64,000 nucleotides of DNA from Nigrospora sphaerica. Its lineage: Eukaryota; Ascomycota; Sordariomycetes; Amphisphaeriales; Apiosporaceae. Position 1 is the stretch's first letter, and each line of letters begins with the position of its first letter. The notes under the pieces are model-generated. The model saw only the letters and a list, made by a program, of their open reading frames with translations. It was not told the DNA's origin and made no database searches. Position numbers and translations under genes: made by a program. Positions 1 to 11,000 of the stretch are shown one piece after another. The stretch spans positions 1,302,001 to 1,366,000 of the forward strand of contig JAGVVL010000017.1 of assembly GCA_018287875.1 (NCBI GenBank). The letters are read 5' to 3'.

Positions 1-2223
1 GATGGTACCGAGTGGGGAGCGCGCCGTGGCCAAGCCCTTACCCAGGCGCCCCAGGTATGAATGTATGGCGGCTGCGGCAGGTCGCGGCGAGAGAGACTTC
101 AGTGCCCGATCATCGGATCCTCCCCGGGCATCCATCCACCTATTAGATGGGAGGGGAGGCCGAGACGCGACGCGACGCGACATAATACGACGCGCGCTGC
201 CACTACGCGAGGCCACGGTTTCCCGTCGGTCACTTCCGTGCATTAATGGGGCGTATGCTTTCAACCAGCACCGGCCATTAGTGATATGACCTATTCATGC
301 CCCTTTGCTGCTGCTCTATGGCCCGCAGGTGCCCTCTCAACCGTCACGTTGGGTTTGTGCGGGAGAAGGCTATGCTGCGTATGTAGCCTGGCTCCAGCTT
401 CCTTCGGTCATGCATACCTACGTGTACCAGGCTCCAGGTAAGGAAGGGCGTGAAGTATGTATGGTGCGCGAGACCTCCATAGGTAACTAGATGCACCTAC
501 CTCAAGAGCCGACAATGCAGAAGAGGGAGTGATTACATGATGCATGCGTGCATGGATGCCCTTGGCAGCATGCCCCGGTGCGTGTTCGCGCGCCTGTGCG
601 CAGCGCACCGATTGACTTTTGATGTGACGATGTTCCCAGAGCCCTATCTCCGAGGTCCCCTTAGTAAGTGTCGGTATGTGCATGGATTGCGTGCGCCACG
701 GCCGCACGGTTCGTCTCGTCGTTCCAACCCAACGGCAACAGGCGTTTCGGTTGACTCCCAGCAGCCGAGCCCGTGAGGTCGGGCAGCTGAGCTGGGGCAG
801 CTCAGGCAGCTGGGCCCGGATATTGAAGTTACGTCCATTACCGACGATCACTATGCACAGGGCATGGCTCGTCGCCCAGACGAGCAGAACCGACACGGAG
901 GGCGTCAGGATATGTACGACGCACGACGGGGGCTAGAAATCAAAGAACGAAGCTGCACGAGGCGGGCGGCGCGAGCTGCAGGCCCCGAGTGCCATGTCAG
1001 TTGGCCCGTCCAGTCCTCGCAGCGTGACTCGAGGCGGTGGCTAGAAACCGGCCTTCTCCCGGCATTGGCCCCTCTGGATGACGGATGGCTGCAGCCAGCA
1101 CCGCCAGCAACCAAAAGGAACCCCTACGGCGTAGGAAGCCACGACCATGGACAACTGCCGCCGGGGCTGGGGCGGGGGAGACGGCTGTCTGTGGGTGGGT
1201 TGTCACAGCTAGTAACTTGGGTGAGGTACCTTACCCTAATAAGCCGAGTAGGTACCTTAAGTACTGGGGTTACCTGCCTGCTTCCCAGCTCCTCGGCGAG
1301 ACGGGCTTCGGTCATCTCCATCTCCCTTCTAGCGGCCAGCGCATTTGTTATGCGATCCATCGACCCACGGACCGCAGGGCGGACAGACCGCCCGTCGGGT
1401 GCGACTACGTAGGTAGTATAGTGTCGCGTTGGGTTCGAGGCGTTCTATTGGTACCGGCTCCTCGACGCTCAACACGACGACCAACAACTGGACCGCCCAG
1501 AGGAACCCATGGATCCCGGTCTCCAGCCCGCCAGGCGACCTCGGCCAGTCCCCATTCTCGCCGGCCAAAACCCTCGACGCCGCCGCGCGCCCGTTGGCAC
1601 TGGCGTCGCCAGCGACGGGTGAAAGGATGCCGCCTTGGGGCCGCCAGAAATGACTCGATTCGCAGCGCCCCCGTCGGTGCCGGCAACACAGCACGGCGGC
1701 CATGAGCCGGATTCCCATGTGGCCTTGTCTGATCGGCGCGGGCCCCCTACCGGGCACTCGTAATGACCAGGACCGTCAGGCAGACACGATGGGCAGATGG
1801 GCATCTGTACCAAGCCCAATACCCTGTAGCTCATGCAGTGGAGTCTCCTTTGTTGAGCCCTGACCGTGGTCGCAATCTACGGCTTCGTACAGGCCGAGCC
1901 GCCTTACACCTATAACACGCATTCCTCCTCGCCCTCAAGAGCGGCCTGTTGCTGCACGACCTAGACTTCCCAAAAACCCGGACCTGGATCTGGACCTGGA
2001 CCTGGACCTGGACCTGGACCTGCAACACCACCTGCAAGAGTCGCCATCACCTCTGTCCGCGCGCGCGAGAGAGAGAGAAGAGAGAAAGATAGTCCGGTCC
2101 AGCTCTCCGACCGACGCACTCTCGGCTCCACTTGTCCCGGCCCGCTGCCGACTGCATATTTTCTGACTCGTCATTCTCCGGCATCGACGACAAGTTCCTG
2201 TCATCGCATCGCGAAGAGGCCCC
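1..2223. other. spacer and 5' leader region, no supported gene
   Basis: I see no convincing coding sequence here. The open frames overlap on both strands and none shows a domain, signal peptide or splice pattern. The last 250 bases are rich in simple repeats (a TGGACC hexamer array, then a CG/GA-rich tract at about 2058-2088) and probably form the promoter and 5' leader of the gene starting at 2224. TAGGTACC-type tracts lie at about 1214-1264. Confidence 0.6.
1981..2022. repeat. (TGGACC)n hexanucleotide array
   Basis: About six tandem copies of TGGACC, the first imperfect (TGGATC), lie about 200 bases before the start codon at 2224. They are followed by a purine-rich GA tract. The array is probably in the promoter or untranslated leader. 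Confidence 0.85.
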
Positions 2224-5049
2224 ATGGCGCCATCGCGTACCTCACAGCTGGCGGCCGAAGCTGGCTACTCGTGCTTCCCGCCTCCGCCCGGCACGCCGGT
2301 GCCAGCGCAGGCTGTCCAGCCCTCGAAGCCTCCTCCCGCGCCCAAGCAGCCCGCCTGCCACCAGACCAGCAACCCCGTGCTGGCGGCCTCCTCCCCCGGC
2401 CTGCTACCCGCCCCCATCGGCCCTGGCGGTGCGCTCTACTTAAGCTTCCCGCCTCCGCCGTCGCCGGCGCCAAGTAGCCTCCATCTGGGCATTCCTTCTC
2501 CGCGTTCGCCCATGCCCCAGCGACTGGGCGTGCCGAGCCCCGTAAACGGCCATGGCTTTCCGCCGCCGCCGGCGCTCAGTCCTGGAGCGGTGAGCCCCGA
2601 AAAACTGACCAGCTTTCCCGCCCCTCCCGGCGGCCAGTACTCGAGGGGCTCGCCTGCGCCCCCATCGCATGGCGGCCCCTTTGCGCAGCAGCAGCTCCGA
2701 CCCAAGACGTCCTCGTACTTTCCTCCGCATGCCTCGGGGCTCTCCCAGGTCGACTACGCCAATAGCGAGGATGCCTCGTCTGTCTCGGACGGGACCAACC
2801 CTTCGGGGACGACATCAAATCGGTCCTCGGTACATTCGGCGGAACCTCCGTACATCTTCACCCCGCCGTCGGGCGGTCTGCTTTCGGGCCCTCCGTCTGC
2901 TGACGAAATCTCCTTCTTCCCCGTGCCACCCCTGCATACCCCTATGGTCCCCGATGAGAAGGTGGATGAGCTGCTCACCAAGATGATGGGCATGGTGATG
3001 ACGCCGAACTGTGAACGCCCAGGCTCCGTAGGCCCGCAACTGGCCCCCAAGGCCAGGGCCAGCCTTCTGGCCGCGAGGCCTTCCGCGCCCGTCCAATCCG
3101 TCAAGAAGTCGGCCCACGGCCCTGAACTGCGCGCACCCACGCCGATCCGGCCTTCCAAGACACCGCTGGCAGCCCAGGTCTTGCTGAGCGAGGAAAACAT
3201 GAGCACCAAGCCCACCGAAGCCGAGCGCGCAGTTCGCTTCGCTACGCCGCGCACTACCACTCCACCGCGACACGAGCCTGCAACCGCCGACCAGCGACCA
3301 AAGCCCAGCCTGTCGCACCGAACGGCCAAGCCCGTGAGCAGTTTTGAGTGTCTGCGTGCCGTTACGAGCTGCCTCGACACCCCCGTCACCTTCAAGACGA
3401 CGTGGTACTCCCACCCATCAGCACGCGAATTCGTGATATGCTCGAGGTGCTACATCGACCACATATTCCCCACGTCCTTCAGCAGTGCATTTAAAGCCTA
3501 CGTCTACGACGATGGGAAGCCGAGGCAATGCCGATTCAGCAAGCCGCGGATGAAGGATGTTCTGTTCAAACAGGCCGTGGCCTCGGGCTCGCTTCATCCC
3601 ACCTTCGAGTGGATGCGCCTGCGTACCAGTATTCCCGACTGCAAGGGCCTTCGGGGCGCCAAGGGTGACGCAGGCACGCTGTGGTATCATCCCAAATCGA
3701 ATGACATGCTCGGCTTTGCCGTCTGCCAGGCATGCTACGAAGACCACATCATGGCACAACCACTGGCCTCCATCTTCCAGCCGCGCAGCCAGGCCCTGGC
3801 CAAGGATGCCACGCTAACTTGCGACATGGCCATCCCATACATCCGGCGGACGTACGAGCAGGAGGGAGGGCGCAGGGAATGGTCCAAGTTCGTCACGGAA
3901 GCAAAGGCGCGCCTGGGCTTCCCCGCCTGCCCTCAGCGCGCAGGAGCCATGTCCCAGGGCAAAACGTGGTTTCGGCCGGTGGACGGACCGGAAGGACTGG
4001 TCCTCTGCGTGTCGTGTTATTGTGACCACGTAATCCACTCGGGCGAGGAAAAGAAGTGGATAAAGGATGAGCAACTGTCGCTGGCCCCCGACCAGGAGGT
4101 TTACTGTGGCCTGGGCGAGTTCAACATTCGCATGGCGATGGCGCGATCGCACGAGACGGGCGACTTCAGCCATTTCTGGACGGCCGTGGACAAGCTCAGC
4201 CGGGAGCAGATCTGCGATGACCAGGGCGTCACGGACGGCACTTGGTACACGCTCGTGTCAGACCCCGAGGGCTACCAGGTCTGCGGCGCCTGCTACGTTG
4301 GCATCGCCGAGCCGCTGGGCATATGCCCTTTCTTGTTGCGCAAAACCAACATCCCGCGTGGCACGACGCTGCAATGTTGCTGCAGCGTAGCGCACCCACG
4401 CTTCGACAAGCTGATGCCGCTGCTGCTTGAGCTGTACTATACACGAGACGCGTCCGCCCTTGCTTCGTACGCCGATGTCTATGCGTCCATCCCGCCGTGC
4501 CCGCGCGACAATGACGCCACCAACCAGCGGTGGTACGGTTGGCTCGAGTGCACCATCTGCCCCGAATGCTATCACGATTTTGCCCGTCAGCACCCGAACC
4601 TGATGGACAAGGCACCGCTACACGCCCACATGCTCGAGGCTAACACCATGTGCGAGATGTACTCGCCCCGCATGCGCGAGTTGTTCCTCGAGTGCGCCCG
4701 AAAGGGCGAACCCGCCCCCTTGCTGGCTTTTTCGGAGAAGCGCCGCATGGTCTTTGTCGAGACGGTGCTACCGACACGCATGCTACTGTTTCGGGCCCAG
4801 GCGGCGCTGGGGCAGGCACAGGGCCTGCCGGCCACGAGTGCCGCGTCGCCCGTAAGCCTCGGTCCTGCCGAGCACGTCGGCCTGGGTGCCGCGTCTGCTT
4901 ACCGTGTGCCCGCCCGCGGCACCTTCGAGGCCTTGCATGAGCTGCGGGGCGCGTCGTCGGCGCAGCAGAAGTTGGGCGTCGGCGCGTCGGCGGCTGGGGG
5001 ATTGGCCCAGCTGGACACGCTGGAAAAGAAATGGAAGGCTGTGGAGTAA
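2224..5049 (+). CDS. Pro-rich protein with five four-cysteine repeat modules, unknown function
   Basis: This is a single 941-residue exon opening with ATG in good context (GGCCCC before ATGG). I do not recognise the family. Residues 1 to about 330 are low-complexity and rich in Pro, Ser, Ala and Gly, with recurrent FPPPP-like motifs that may bind SH3 or WW domains. From about residue 380 to 850 a module of about 95 residues is repeated five times. Each copy has a leading Cys, then T/L-W-Y/F, then C-x2-C-Y (followed by x-D-H in the first three), then about 25-30 residues to another Cys followed by R-M or a similar pair. The C-x2-C pairs sit near residues 406, 499, 593, 685 and 777. Four regularly spaced cysteines per module suggest metal binding, which is inference. 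No signal peptide or membrane segment is visible, so a cytosolic or nuclear location is likely. Confidence 0.85.
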   Translation: MAPSRTSQLAAEAGYSCFPPPPGTPVPAQAVQPSKPPPAPKQPACHQTSNPVLAASSPGLLPAPIGPGGALYLSFPPPPSPAPSSLHLGIPSPRSPMPQRLGVPSPVNGHGFPPPPALSPGAVSPEKLTSFPAPPGGQYSRGSPAPPSHGGPFAQQQLRPKTSSYFPPHASGLSQVDYANSEDASSVSDGTNPSGTTSNRSSVHSAEPPYIFTPPSGGLLSGPPSADEISFFPVPPLHTPMVPDEKVDELLTKMMGMVMTPNCERPGSVGPQLAPKARASLLAARPSAPVQSVKKSAHGPELRAPTPIRPSKTPLAAQVLLSEENMSTKPTEAERAVRFATPRTTTPPRHEPATADQRPKPSLSHRTAKPVSSFECLRAVTSCLDTPVTFKTTWYSHPSAREFVICSRCYIDHIFPTSFSSAFKAYVYDDGKPRQCRFSKPRMKDVLFKQAVASGSLHPTFEWMRLRTSIPDCKGLRGAKGDAGTLWYHPKSNDMLGFAVCQACYEDHIMAQPLASIFQPRSQALAKDATLTCDMAIPYIRRTYEQEGGRREWSKFVTEAKARLGFPACPQRAGAMSQGKTWFRPVDGPEGLVLCVSCYCDHVIHSGEEKKWIKDEQLSLAPDQEVYCGLGEFNIRMAMARSHETGDFSHFWTAVDKLSREQICDDQGVTDGTWYTLVSDPEGYQVCGACYVGIAEPLGICPFLLRKTNIPRGTTLQCCCSVAHPRFDKLMPLLLELYYTRDASALASYADVYASIPPCPRDNDATNQRWYGWLECTICPECYHDFARQHPNLMDKAPLHAHMLEANTMCEMYSPRMRELFLECARKGEPAPLLAFSEKRRMVFVETVLPTRMLLFRAQAALGQAQGLPATSAASPVSLGPAEHVGLGAASAYRVPARGTFEALHELRGASSAQQKLGVGASAAGGLAQLDTLEKKWKAVE

Positions 5050-7471
5050 TTTCAAAATTAATACCCGGGGAGCAGGAACTGTTTACACCAGCTCATGATT
5101 TGCTTTGTCGCAGAGAGGAGAGGAGGGGAAAATGGAGTCAAGGTGGCGTTCCAGGCTTACGAAAAATGAAAAGGGATAGAACTAATACGGCTGGCGGGTG
5201 GACACACTTTTCATTGGGATCCATGTATGGTCTGAACGGGAAAAGGGGGTTACCAAAAAGTTTTTGCATCTTTACTCTATCGATGTCGTCTTGGCCTTGC
5301 TTTCTGTGATAGATGGCTCACCACTTCGTGAGGGGTGGCGTCCACTACGTCACGACAACATCATGAAAACAACCTTGCCTCACGGCCGGTCTCGGCAACC
5401 CGCTTGGTGCCTCCTATAATGGTTGCCGGCCAGTCCCGCTTCCTGTTGATGCACTGCGTGCCCGGTCAAACCGTCAAAACCAGCTCAGCGCAGACCACAC
5501 TGCCATTTCGCTTAGGACTTTCACTCCTGTGCGGAAGGGCTAGCATTGCAAAGCCAGTTGTCGTCGGCCTTGGACGGCAGTGCCGCCACAGCAGCTAAAT
5601 TCGTGAGGACGGGAGCACCTAGGTCGCCGAGAACCGGAAGAAATTTGGTGAGGGGGCTGTCAGTGAGACGACTGGGAATGCCTGGCCCCGTTGAGCCAGC
5701 GGTGGAGGAGGCGGTGGCATCAGCGCTGGTGGACTTGGCGGACAAGGACATGTTGTCTGAGAGATTGGGCGGTTTGCCAAAGGAGGAAGACGGGTACTAT
5801 GGGTACGCGTATATCCGTGATGCCGCGGAGATGGAGAAAGGCGGCTTTGCGAATGATGGAGCAAAGATTGAACCCACCGAAGGTGACGCGAGGACTTGTG
5901 AGATCTCGAATGAGGAATGGAACTTTGGTTATGTCGTGGGATTTTGGTCATACCTTGGGCCTTGGACCTACGGCTGCTATACCTCCATATTTAGGAAGAA
6001 GGAATGGTGCTGTCGAACAAACAACACGTCGCAGCACGAAGTTCAGAGAACCACAACGAAGTCTTTATTTAGTCCCCATCGTTCTAAGTGAATAGACTCT
6101 GCGCGAATCCCACCATGGCCGGGCGTCAGAGAACAAATGGTCGTGGGATACGCCTATACAAGGGGGATAGTGGAAACTTTCAAGCGTGTCCCGACGGGCG
6201 TGACTGGCGTTAAGAAGGGTCCCGAATCAGAGGCCGACGGGAGCATACACGGTCAGTTTACGGAAAAGTCCCGCAACATCAAATAGCAATGCTTTCTGGA
6301 CCAGTTCTCAGTCCATCCCCTTCTCAATCAAGGTCCAACGGGGTGAAGTACTACTACGGCCAGTTACCCCCGCAAAACCAAAACGGTGAAGCTATCCTGT
6401 ACTTGTCAGCGAATAACATCCGGCCGACCAGTGATGACAGGCAAACTCGAGCCTTACGCTCACATTAATAACCGGCAGCCAGAGTGCTCGCAACCCTGCA
6501 TGTGACCAACACAATGGTACCAAGAATTTCATATCGCGGCTACGCCTTTTAGTCAGCCCTTGTTATTTGGTCTGATCCCGTCTCCCCTCTTGGGCAAGCA
6601 GCCATGCTGGCCGCGTTCTTGCATTCCTACGGTCCATGGCTTCCAAGACGTTCATTCATTGTTTCACTTCTGCCCCCAAGATCTCTTCCATGCTGCTCCT
6701 TGCTAGCGCCGAGTGACCGAAAGAGCGGCCAGGATGACGCTCTCATCCTCGAGGATTCCGGGCTGATCCGTCCAGTGGGACACTATCCAAACGTCGCCCG
6801 ACACCTCCCCTGGCCAGTACAGTCAGCACAAAACGGGCCCGCCGTGCTACTGGAGCGCTTATCGCGGCGCAACATTCTGGGCTGCGGATGCCGGCAAGAT
6901 CGTGGTATGGTGAAGCTGAGCGCTTGGGGGCGTCCAGAGGGGTCGAACCTGATGCTGTCTTGCTGTCGACCAGTCCAGTCAGGTAGTAGGGTGTGACGGC
7001 TCGGCCACCTTCGTCCCATCGTGATCCGCACCTATCAGCCCCCTATTTGCTAGGCTACCGAGGCTGCCCCTCTTAGCGCTGCCTCGTCTGCTCTAGGGCT
7101 GATAGCGCCCCTGGCGCGCCGGTGCCGTCGAGCAAAACCACCATCGAGAGCGGCCGCGCGGAAACCGAAGGTGCCAAAGTCGCCACGAGGGCCCGTTGTA
7201 TCTGCCAAGACGAGGCGGCTGTCAGGCCGGGTTTTGCTGGTATAGGCGGCGGCGCCAAACATCCTTCAGCCAGGCCAGTAACAATCCGCAAGTCATGGCT
7301 GGCTTCCGACGTTTCAGCTCCCGCACATAAAGAGCCTCAAACCCGGAGCCCCAAAAGGGATTTTACGCAAGGGCCCGTGGATGTCATCGCACTGCAACCG
7401 ACTTCGATAAAGACACAGCCTTTCCCCCCTCCTTTCTTTTCTTTTTAGGGAAAAGGCGTCAGCATCCTGAA
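5050..7471. other. spacer, no strongly supported gene
   Basis: About 2.4 kb without a recognisable gene apart from the weak open frame at 5678-6091. Another ATG-started frame at 6604-6996 (130 codons) has no domain or splice evidence. The last 50 bases before 7472 hold a pyrimidine-rich tract (about 7420-7446), as expected near a fungal transcription start. Confidence 0.55.
5678..6091 (+). CDS. hypothetical 137-aa open frame
   Basis: An ATG-started frame of 137 codons. The N-terminal part is acidic, with several Glu/Asp-rich stretches, and the middle is rich in Trp, Tyr and Gly. The same frame is open upstream of the ATG without another ATG. I recognise no domain, signal peptide or intron. 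It could be the remnant of a gene or chance coding; only its length and composition speak for it. Confidence 0.2.
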   Translation: MPGPVEPAVEEAVASALVDLADKDMLSERLGGLPKEEDGYYGYAYIRDAAEMEKGGFANDGAKIEPTEGDARTCEISNEEWNFGYVVGFWSYLGPWTYGCYTSIFRKKEWCCRTNNTSQHEVQRTTTKSLFSPHRSK

Positions 7472-9099
7472 ATGGCACCCATCATTAACAAACTGCGCGC
7501 CGCCATTACCAAAGGCGAGGTCCTCGTTCCCGGCGATGCTGGCTACGAAGAGAGCCTTGAGCGATGGAGCGTGACCTGTATCAAGCGTGCCGTAAGCCCC
7601 CACCCCCTGGCATCCTCACGCATGCGCGTATACTCCTCTCACTCCGGGAACTGATCAAAAGTGCCCCCAGATGGTTGTCGTTCGGCCCATCGACGCTTCC
7701 GAAGCGGCCATGGCCGTACGGCTTGCCACCAGTCACGGCGTCCCGTTCGTCGTCCGCGGCGGCGGGCATAGCCCAAGTGGGTCATCCGCCTCGTCCGGAG
7801 GCATGGTCATCGACCTCGGGCGGCTGCGGGGCGTGTCGATCGACAAGGCGGCCCAGGTGGTCACGTTCGGCGGCGGCTGCATCTGGGAGGATGTCGACAA
7901 GGCGCTTTGGGCCGAGGGCTTCGCCACCCCGGGCGGCACCGTCAGTCACACGGGAGTCGGCGGCCTCATCCTGGGCGGCGGGTACTCGATGCTGACGGGG
8001 CGGCACGGGCTGAGCATCGACAATTTGGTGCGATGTGAGGTGGTGCTCGCGTCGGGTGCCGTCGTCATGGCGAGCGCCGATGAGAATCCCGACTTGTTCT
8101 GGGCCCTCCGTGGCGCCGGTCACAGCTTCGGCATCGTCACGGCCTTCACCTCGCGCATACATGCGCAGGGCATGGTCTGGGGCGGCGTGATTGCGTACCC
8201 TATGTCGGCCCTGCCGGCCATCGTGGCTTTCACCAACAAGTTCGCGGCCACCAACGACGGCGGCCAGGCGATGCTTCTCATGTTGTGCTGCCATCCGCAG
8301 ACGCTGGAACCGTGCATGGCAACTTCCCTCTTCTATGATGGGCCGCGCGAGGATGCGGAGCGCTTCTACGGCCCCCTCCTGGGTCTGGAGAAGATGCTGG
8401 ACCGCACGGGCGTGGTGCCGTACCCGGTAGCCAACACGTTCGCCAACCCCAAGACGCCGCCGGGCAAGCGATACATTTTCAGCGGTGCCAGTTTCGTGTG
8501 CCCTCTGGAAGTTGATATGGTGCGCGAGGCATCGGAGCGGTTCCACGAGATGCTCGCGCGCAAAGGCAACGGCGAGATCAAGGCCCGAAGCATGGTAGGC
8601 TTCGAACTGACCCCGGACCAGAAGGTCAAATCCATACCGGTGGAGGACACGGCTTTTGCGAACCGCGAGGGCCCAGCGTATAACGCCATCATCAACATCT
8701 CATGGGACACAGAGGAGAGAGACGTCGAGGCCAAGAGCATCTGTGCGACGCTTGCGGCCTTTCTCAGGGACAATAGCTGGCATGGAAATGGGCCCAGGAG
8801 CCACGGTGCAGCTTACCTGAACTATCTCAGTGAGTCGCTCGTCACATGCAGAGCTTCCGCCCCCCAGAGACCCATGGACGTCGATGTGCTGATACCCCCC
8901 GCTCTCAGACGTCGCTGTAGATGAAGACAGAGCTCTCACCAAAGCCGAAAGGGTCTTTGGACCGAACACCGAGAGGCTCCAACGTTTGAAGATCAAGTAC
9001 GACCCTTTGAATGTCTTCGAAAAAACGGTGGATTTGATGCCGGCGGGCACCGCAGAGAGCGAAACAGAGCATAGCCAGACTAGCGCAGTAGCGTTTTAG
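7472..9099 (+). CDS. FAD-linked oxidoreductase, berberine-bridge-enzyme type
   Basis: Three exons (7472-7591, 7671-8829, 8909-9099) join in frame to a 489-residue protein. The introns have GTAAGC...CAG and GTGAGT...CAG borders and restore the family C-terminus. The FAD-binding PCMH domain occupies about residues 40-210. RGGGHSPSG holds the His (about residue 73) that in this family bonds to the FAD 8-alpha position. The usual second anchor, a Cys in the GGxCxxVGxGG region, is replaced in GGTVSHTGVGG, so single covalent attachment is expected. The C-terminal BBE motif YDPLNVF is present. There is no signal peptide, unlike secreted sugar oxidases. The enzyme is expected to oxidise an alcohol or close a ring on a metabolite; the substrate is unknown. 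It converges on the GMC gene with 119 bases between the stops. Confidence 0.9.
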
Positions 9100-9218
9100 G
9101 TCATGGACCGCCTGGACTTTGCGTGGAAAGTCAGCACAAAACCATACCAGTACCCAAGGGACCCGTATACTCTGTGAGAAAGGAAAGCGTACGATGCCCA
9201 GCACGAGAGACGGCCTTC

Positions 9219-11000
9219 TCACCGAGGTTTTCCCTTCCAGGCATCCTTCACAAACTGCGCGCATCTCTCCGCCACCATGTAGGTGGGTGCCATGGTATGG
9301 GCGGCCGGTATCTTGGGGAAGATACTGGCGTCGGCTATCCGCAGGTTTGTGAACCCATGGACTTGAAGCTGGCCATTCACAACGCCGCCGGCCTCTTGGT
9401 CTCCCATACGGCACGTGCAGCCCAAGTGCAAAGCTGACTGAACCGACTGCCTCGAGAACTCATCCAGCTCGTCGTCGGTCAGATCCCTCCAATCGCGGCC
9501 GGTTTCCGCATTGGGGGCGTAAAACAGCTCGGCCGGATGGCCGAAGCTCGAAGACTTGACGAAGTGGTCAGCCAGATGCAAAGTGAAGCGCAAGGCCTTA
9601 CGTGCCACGGCGTAGTCTCTCTGGCTGGCCAGAGTCCTGTAGTTGATACGCGGATGGGCCTCAGGATCAGTAGACGTCAGCTGAATGTCACCCATGGTCT
9701 CGGGCTGCACGAGGCATGTGTATAAGGTGCACAGCGGCACGCCTTGATACCGGTCCAGAAGTGTGCTCGCCGGTATGATCATGATCTCCACGTCGGGGGC
9801 GTTTTCCGGCCGCGTCGAATCCAACGACGCGTCGCTGGGACTTGGTTTGATAGTCGAGGTGTTCGGATCGAGATGCGACGTGTTGAGATATATGGTGGCC
9901 GCAGTCGTGCCCGACTTCAGCAGACCCGTCCTGTTCCAGATGAAGAGGATAAGCTGCCAGATGGCGTGAAGGATGCTTTGCTGCAAGTGGTGGAGGGTCT
10001 CGGACAGGGGAACCTTGATCATGACGGGAATGCCATGATGGTCGCTGAGGTGCTGCCCGACGCCGGGCAGATGCCGCTTGACAGCGATGCCGTGGGCCTG
10101 CAAGTGGTCCTCGGGGCCGACACCGCTGAGCATAAGCAGCTGGGGGGAGCCGATTGCGCCACCGCAAACGATGACCTCTCGCCAGGCACCGACGAAGACA
10201 GGCGCTGCTTTTGACCCAGCCCGCTTGACATGGACCCCGGTCACGGTCTGGCTGGTGTTGTCAAGCTGTAAGCGAGTCGCAGCCACGCCGGTGCAGATGG
10301 TGAGGCGGGACCGTCTCTCACGGGCGAGGCTCTTGGGCAGATAGGCGTCGTAGGCGCTGTGACGCGCACCGTTACCGTCTATGGTGGAATCGAGATGGAA
10401 ATAGCCCGAGGCAGGCCCACGGGGGTCATTGGCATCATGCTCGACGGGCAAGCCCAGAGCGGCGGCGGATGCTTCCATGCTCCTGTACAGGGCAAACGGG
10501 GACTCGTTCTTGGTTAGTTGTACCGGCCCCGCCTGTCCCAGGTGGCGTGCTGCGGGCCGAGCGGTCGCATTCTCGATCATCTTGAAGACGGGCTCGACCA
10601 TATCCCAGCTCCAGTCAGAATTCCCCATGGCTGCCCACTCGTTGTATATGGCAGGCACACCGCGCGTCCACAGCATCTGGTTGATTCGCGAGCTGCCGCC
10701 CAGGGCCTCACCGGCGTATAGGTCCGTCCGCCTGCCCTCGAGCCCTTCGATGGGCTCGGAAATGCGTCTGATGACCTGGAAGAAGCTGGTGAGACCACTC
10801 GAGACGAGAGGTATGTGCGAGAGCCAGTGGTCCGCGACGTGACCGCGCTCCAGAAGCAAGACAGAGGCATCACCTTCTTCGCTCAGGCGGGAGGCTACGG
10901 CACAGCCTGCCGTGCCGCCCCCGACCACGATGTAGTCATAGTCCCTTCTGGCAATGTCGCTGACGAGAGCTGCAGGGTACGGGGTGGTGAATGGCCACAT
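9219..11000 (-). CDS. GMC-family FAD oxidoreductase
   Basis: Single exon, 593 residues, ATG at 11000. It belongs to the glucose-methanol-choline family, which oxidises primary alcohols and related groups with FAD. The ADP-binding motif GGGTAG is at residues 27-32, followed at the end of the second beta strand by ERG. The GMC signature region around GGSSRINQMLWTRG is present. Near the C-terminus the catalytic pair is visible: His about 525 in ALHLGCTCRMG and His about 568 in PAAHTMAPTYMVAE, where the family carries His-His or His-Asn. No secretion signal is seen, which argues for an intracellular role. It diverges from the DJ-1 gene across a 594-base spacer and converges with the BBE oxidase, so the three could be co-regulated. 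Aryl-alcohol oxidase and choline-dehydrogenase-like subgroups cannot be separated by eye. Confidence 0.93.
   Translation of the reverse strand: MWPFTTPYPAALVSDIARRDYDYIVVGGGTAGCAVASRLSEEGDASVLLLERGHVADHWLSHIPLVSSGLTSFFQVIRRISEPIEGLEGRRTDLYAGEALGGSSRINQMLWTRGVPAIYNEWAAMGNSDWSWDMVEPVFKMIENATARPAARHLGQAGPVQLTKNESPFALYRSMEASAAALGLPVEHDANDPRGPASGYFHLDSTIDGNGARHSAYDAYLPKSLARERRSRLTICTGVAATRLQLDNTSQTVTGVHVKRAGSKAAPVFVGAWREVIVCGGAIGSPQLLMLSGVGPEDHLQAHGIAVKRHLPGVGQHLSDHHGIPVMIKVPLSETLHHLQQSILHAIWQLILFIWNRTGLLKSGTTAATIYLNTSHLDPNTSTIKPSPSDASLDSTRPENAPDVEIMIIPASTLLDRYQGVPLCTLYTCLVQPETMGDIQLTSTDPEAHPRINYRTLASQRDYAVARKALRFTLHLADHFVKSSSFGHPAELFYAPNAETGRDWRDLTDDELDEFSRQSVQSALHLGCTCRMGDQEAGGVVNGQLQVHGFTNLRIADASIFPKIPAAHTMAPTYMVAERCAQFVKDAWKGKPR

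Noticed and set aside
408..896. 162-codon minus-strand frame near the left edge
   Set aside because: No family resemblance, and several overlapping frames on both strands have equal length.
7782..8546. 254-codon minus-strand frame inside the BBE oxidase
   Set aside because: It is antisense to well-conserved oxidase sequence.
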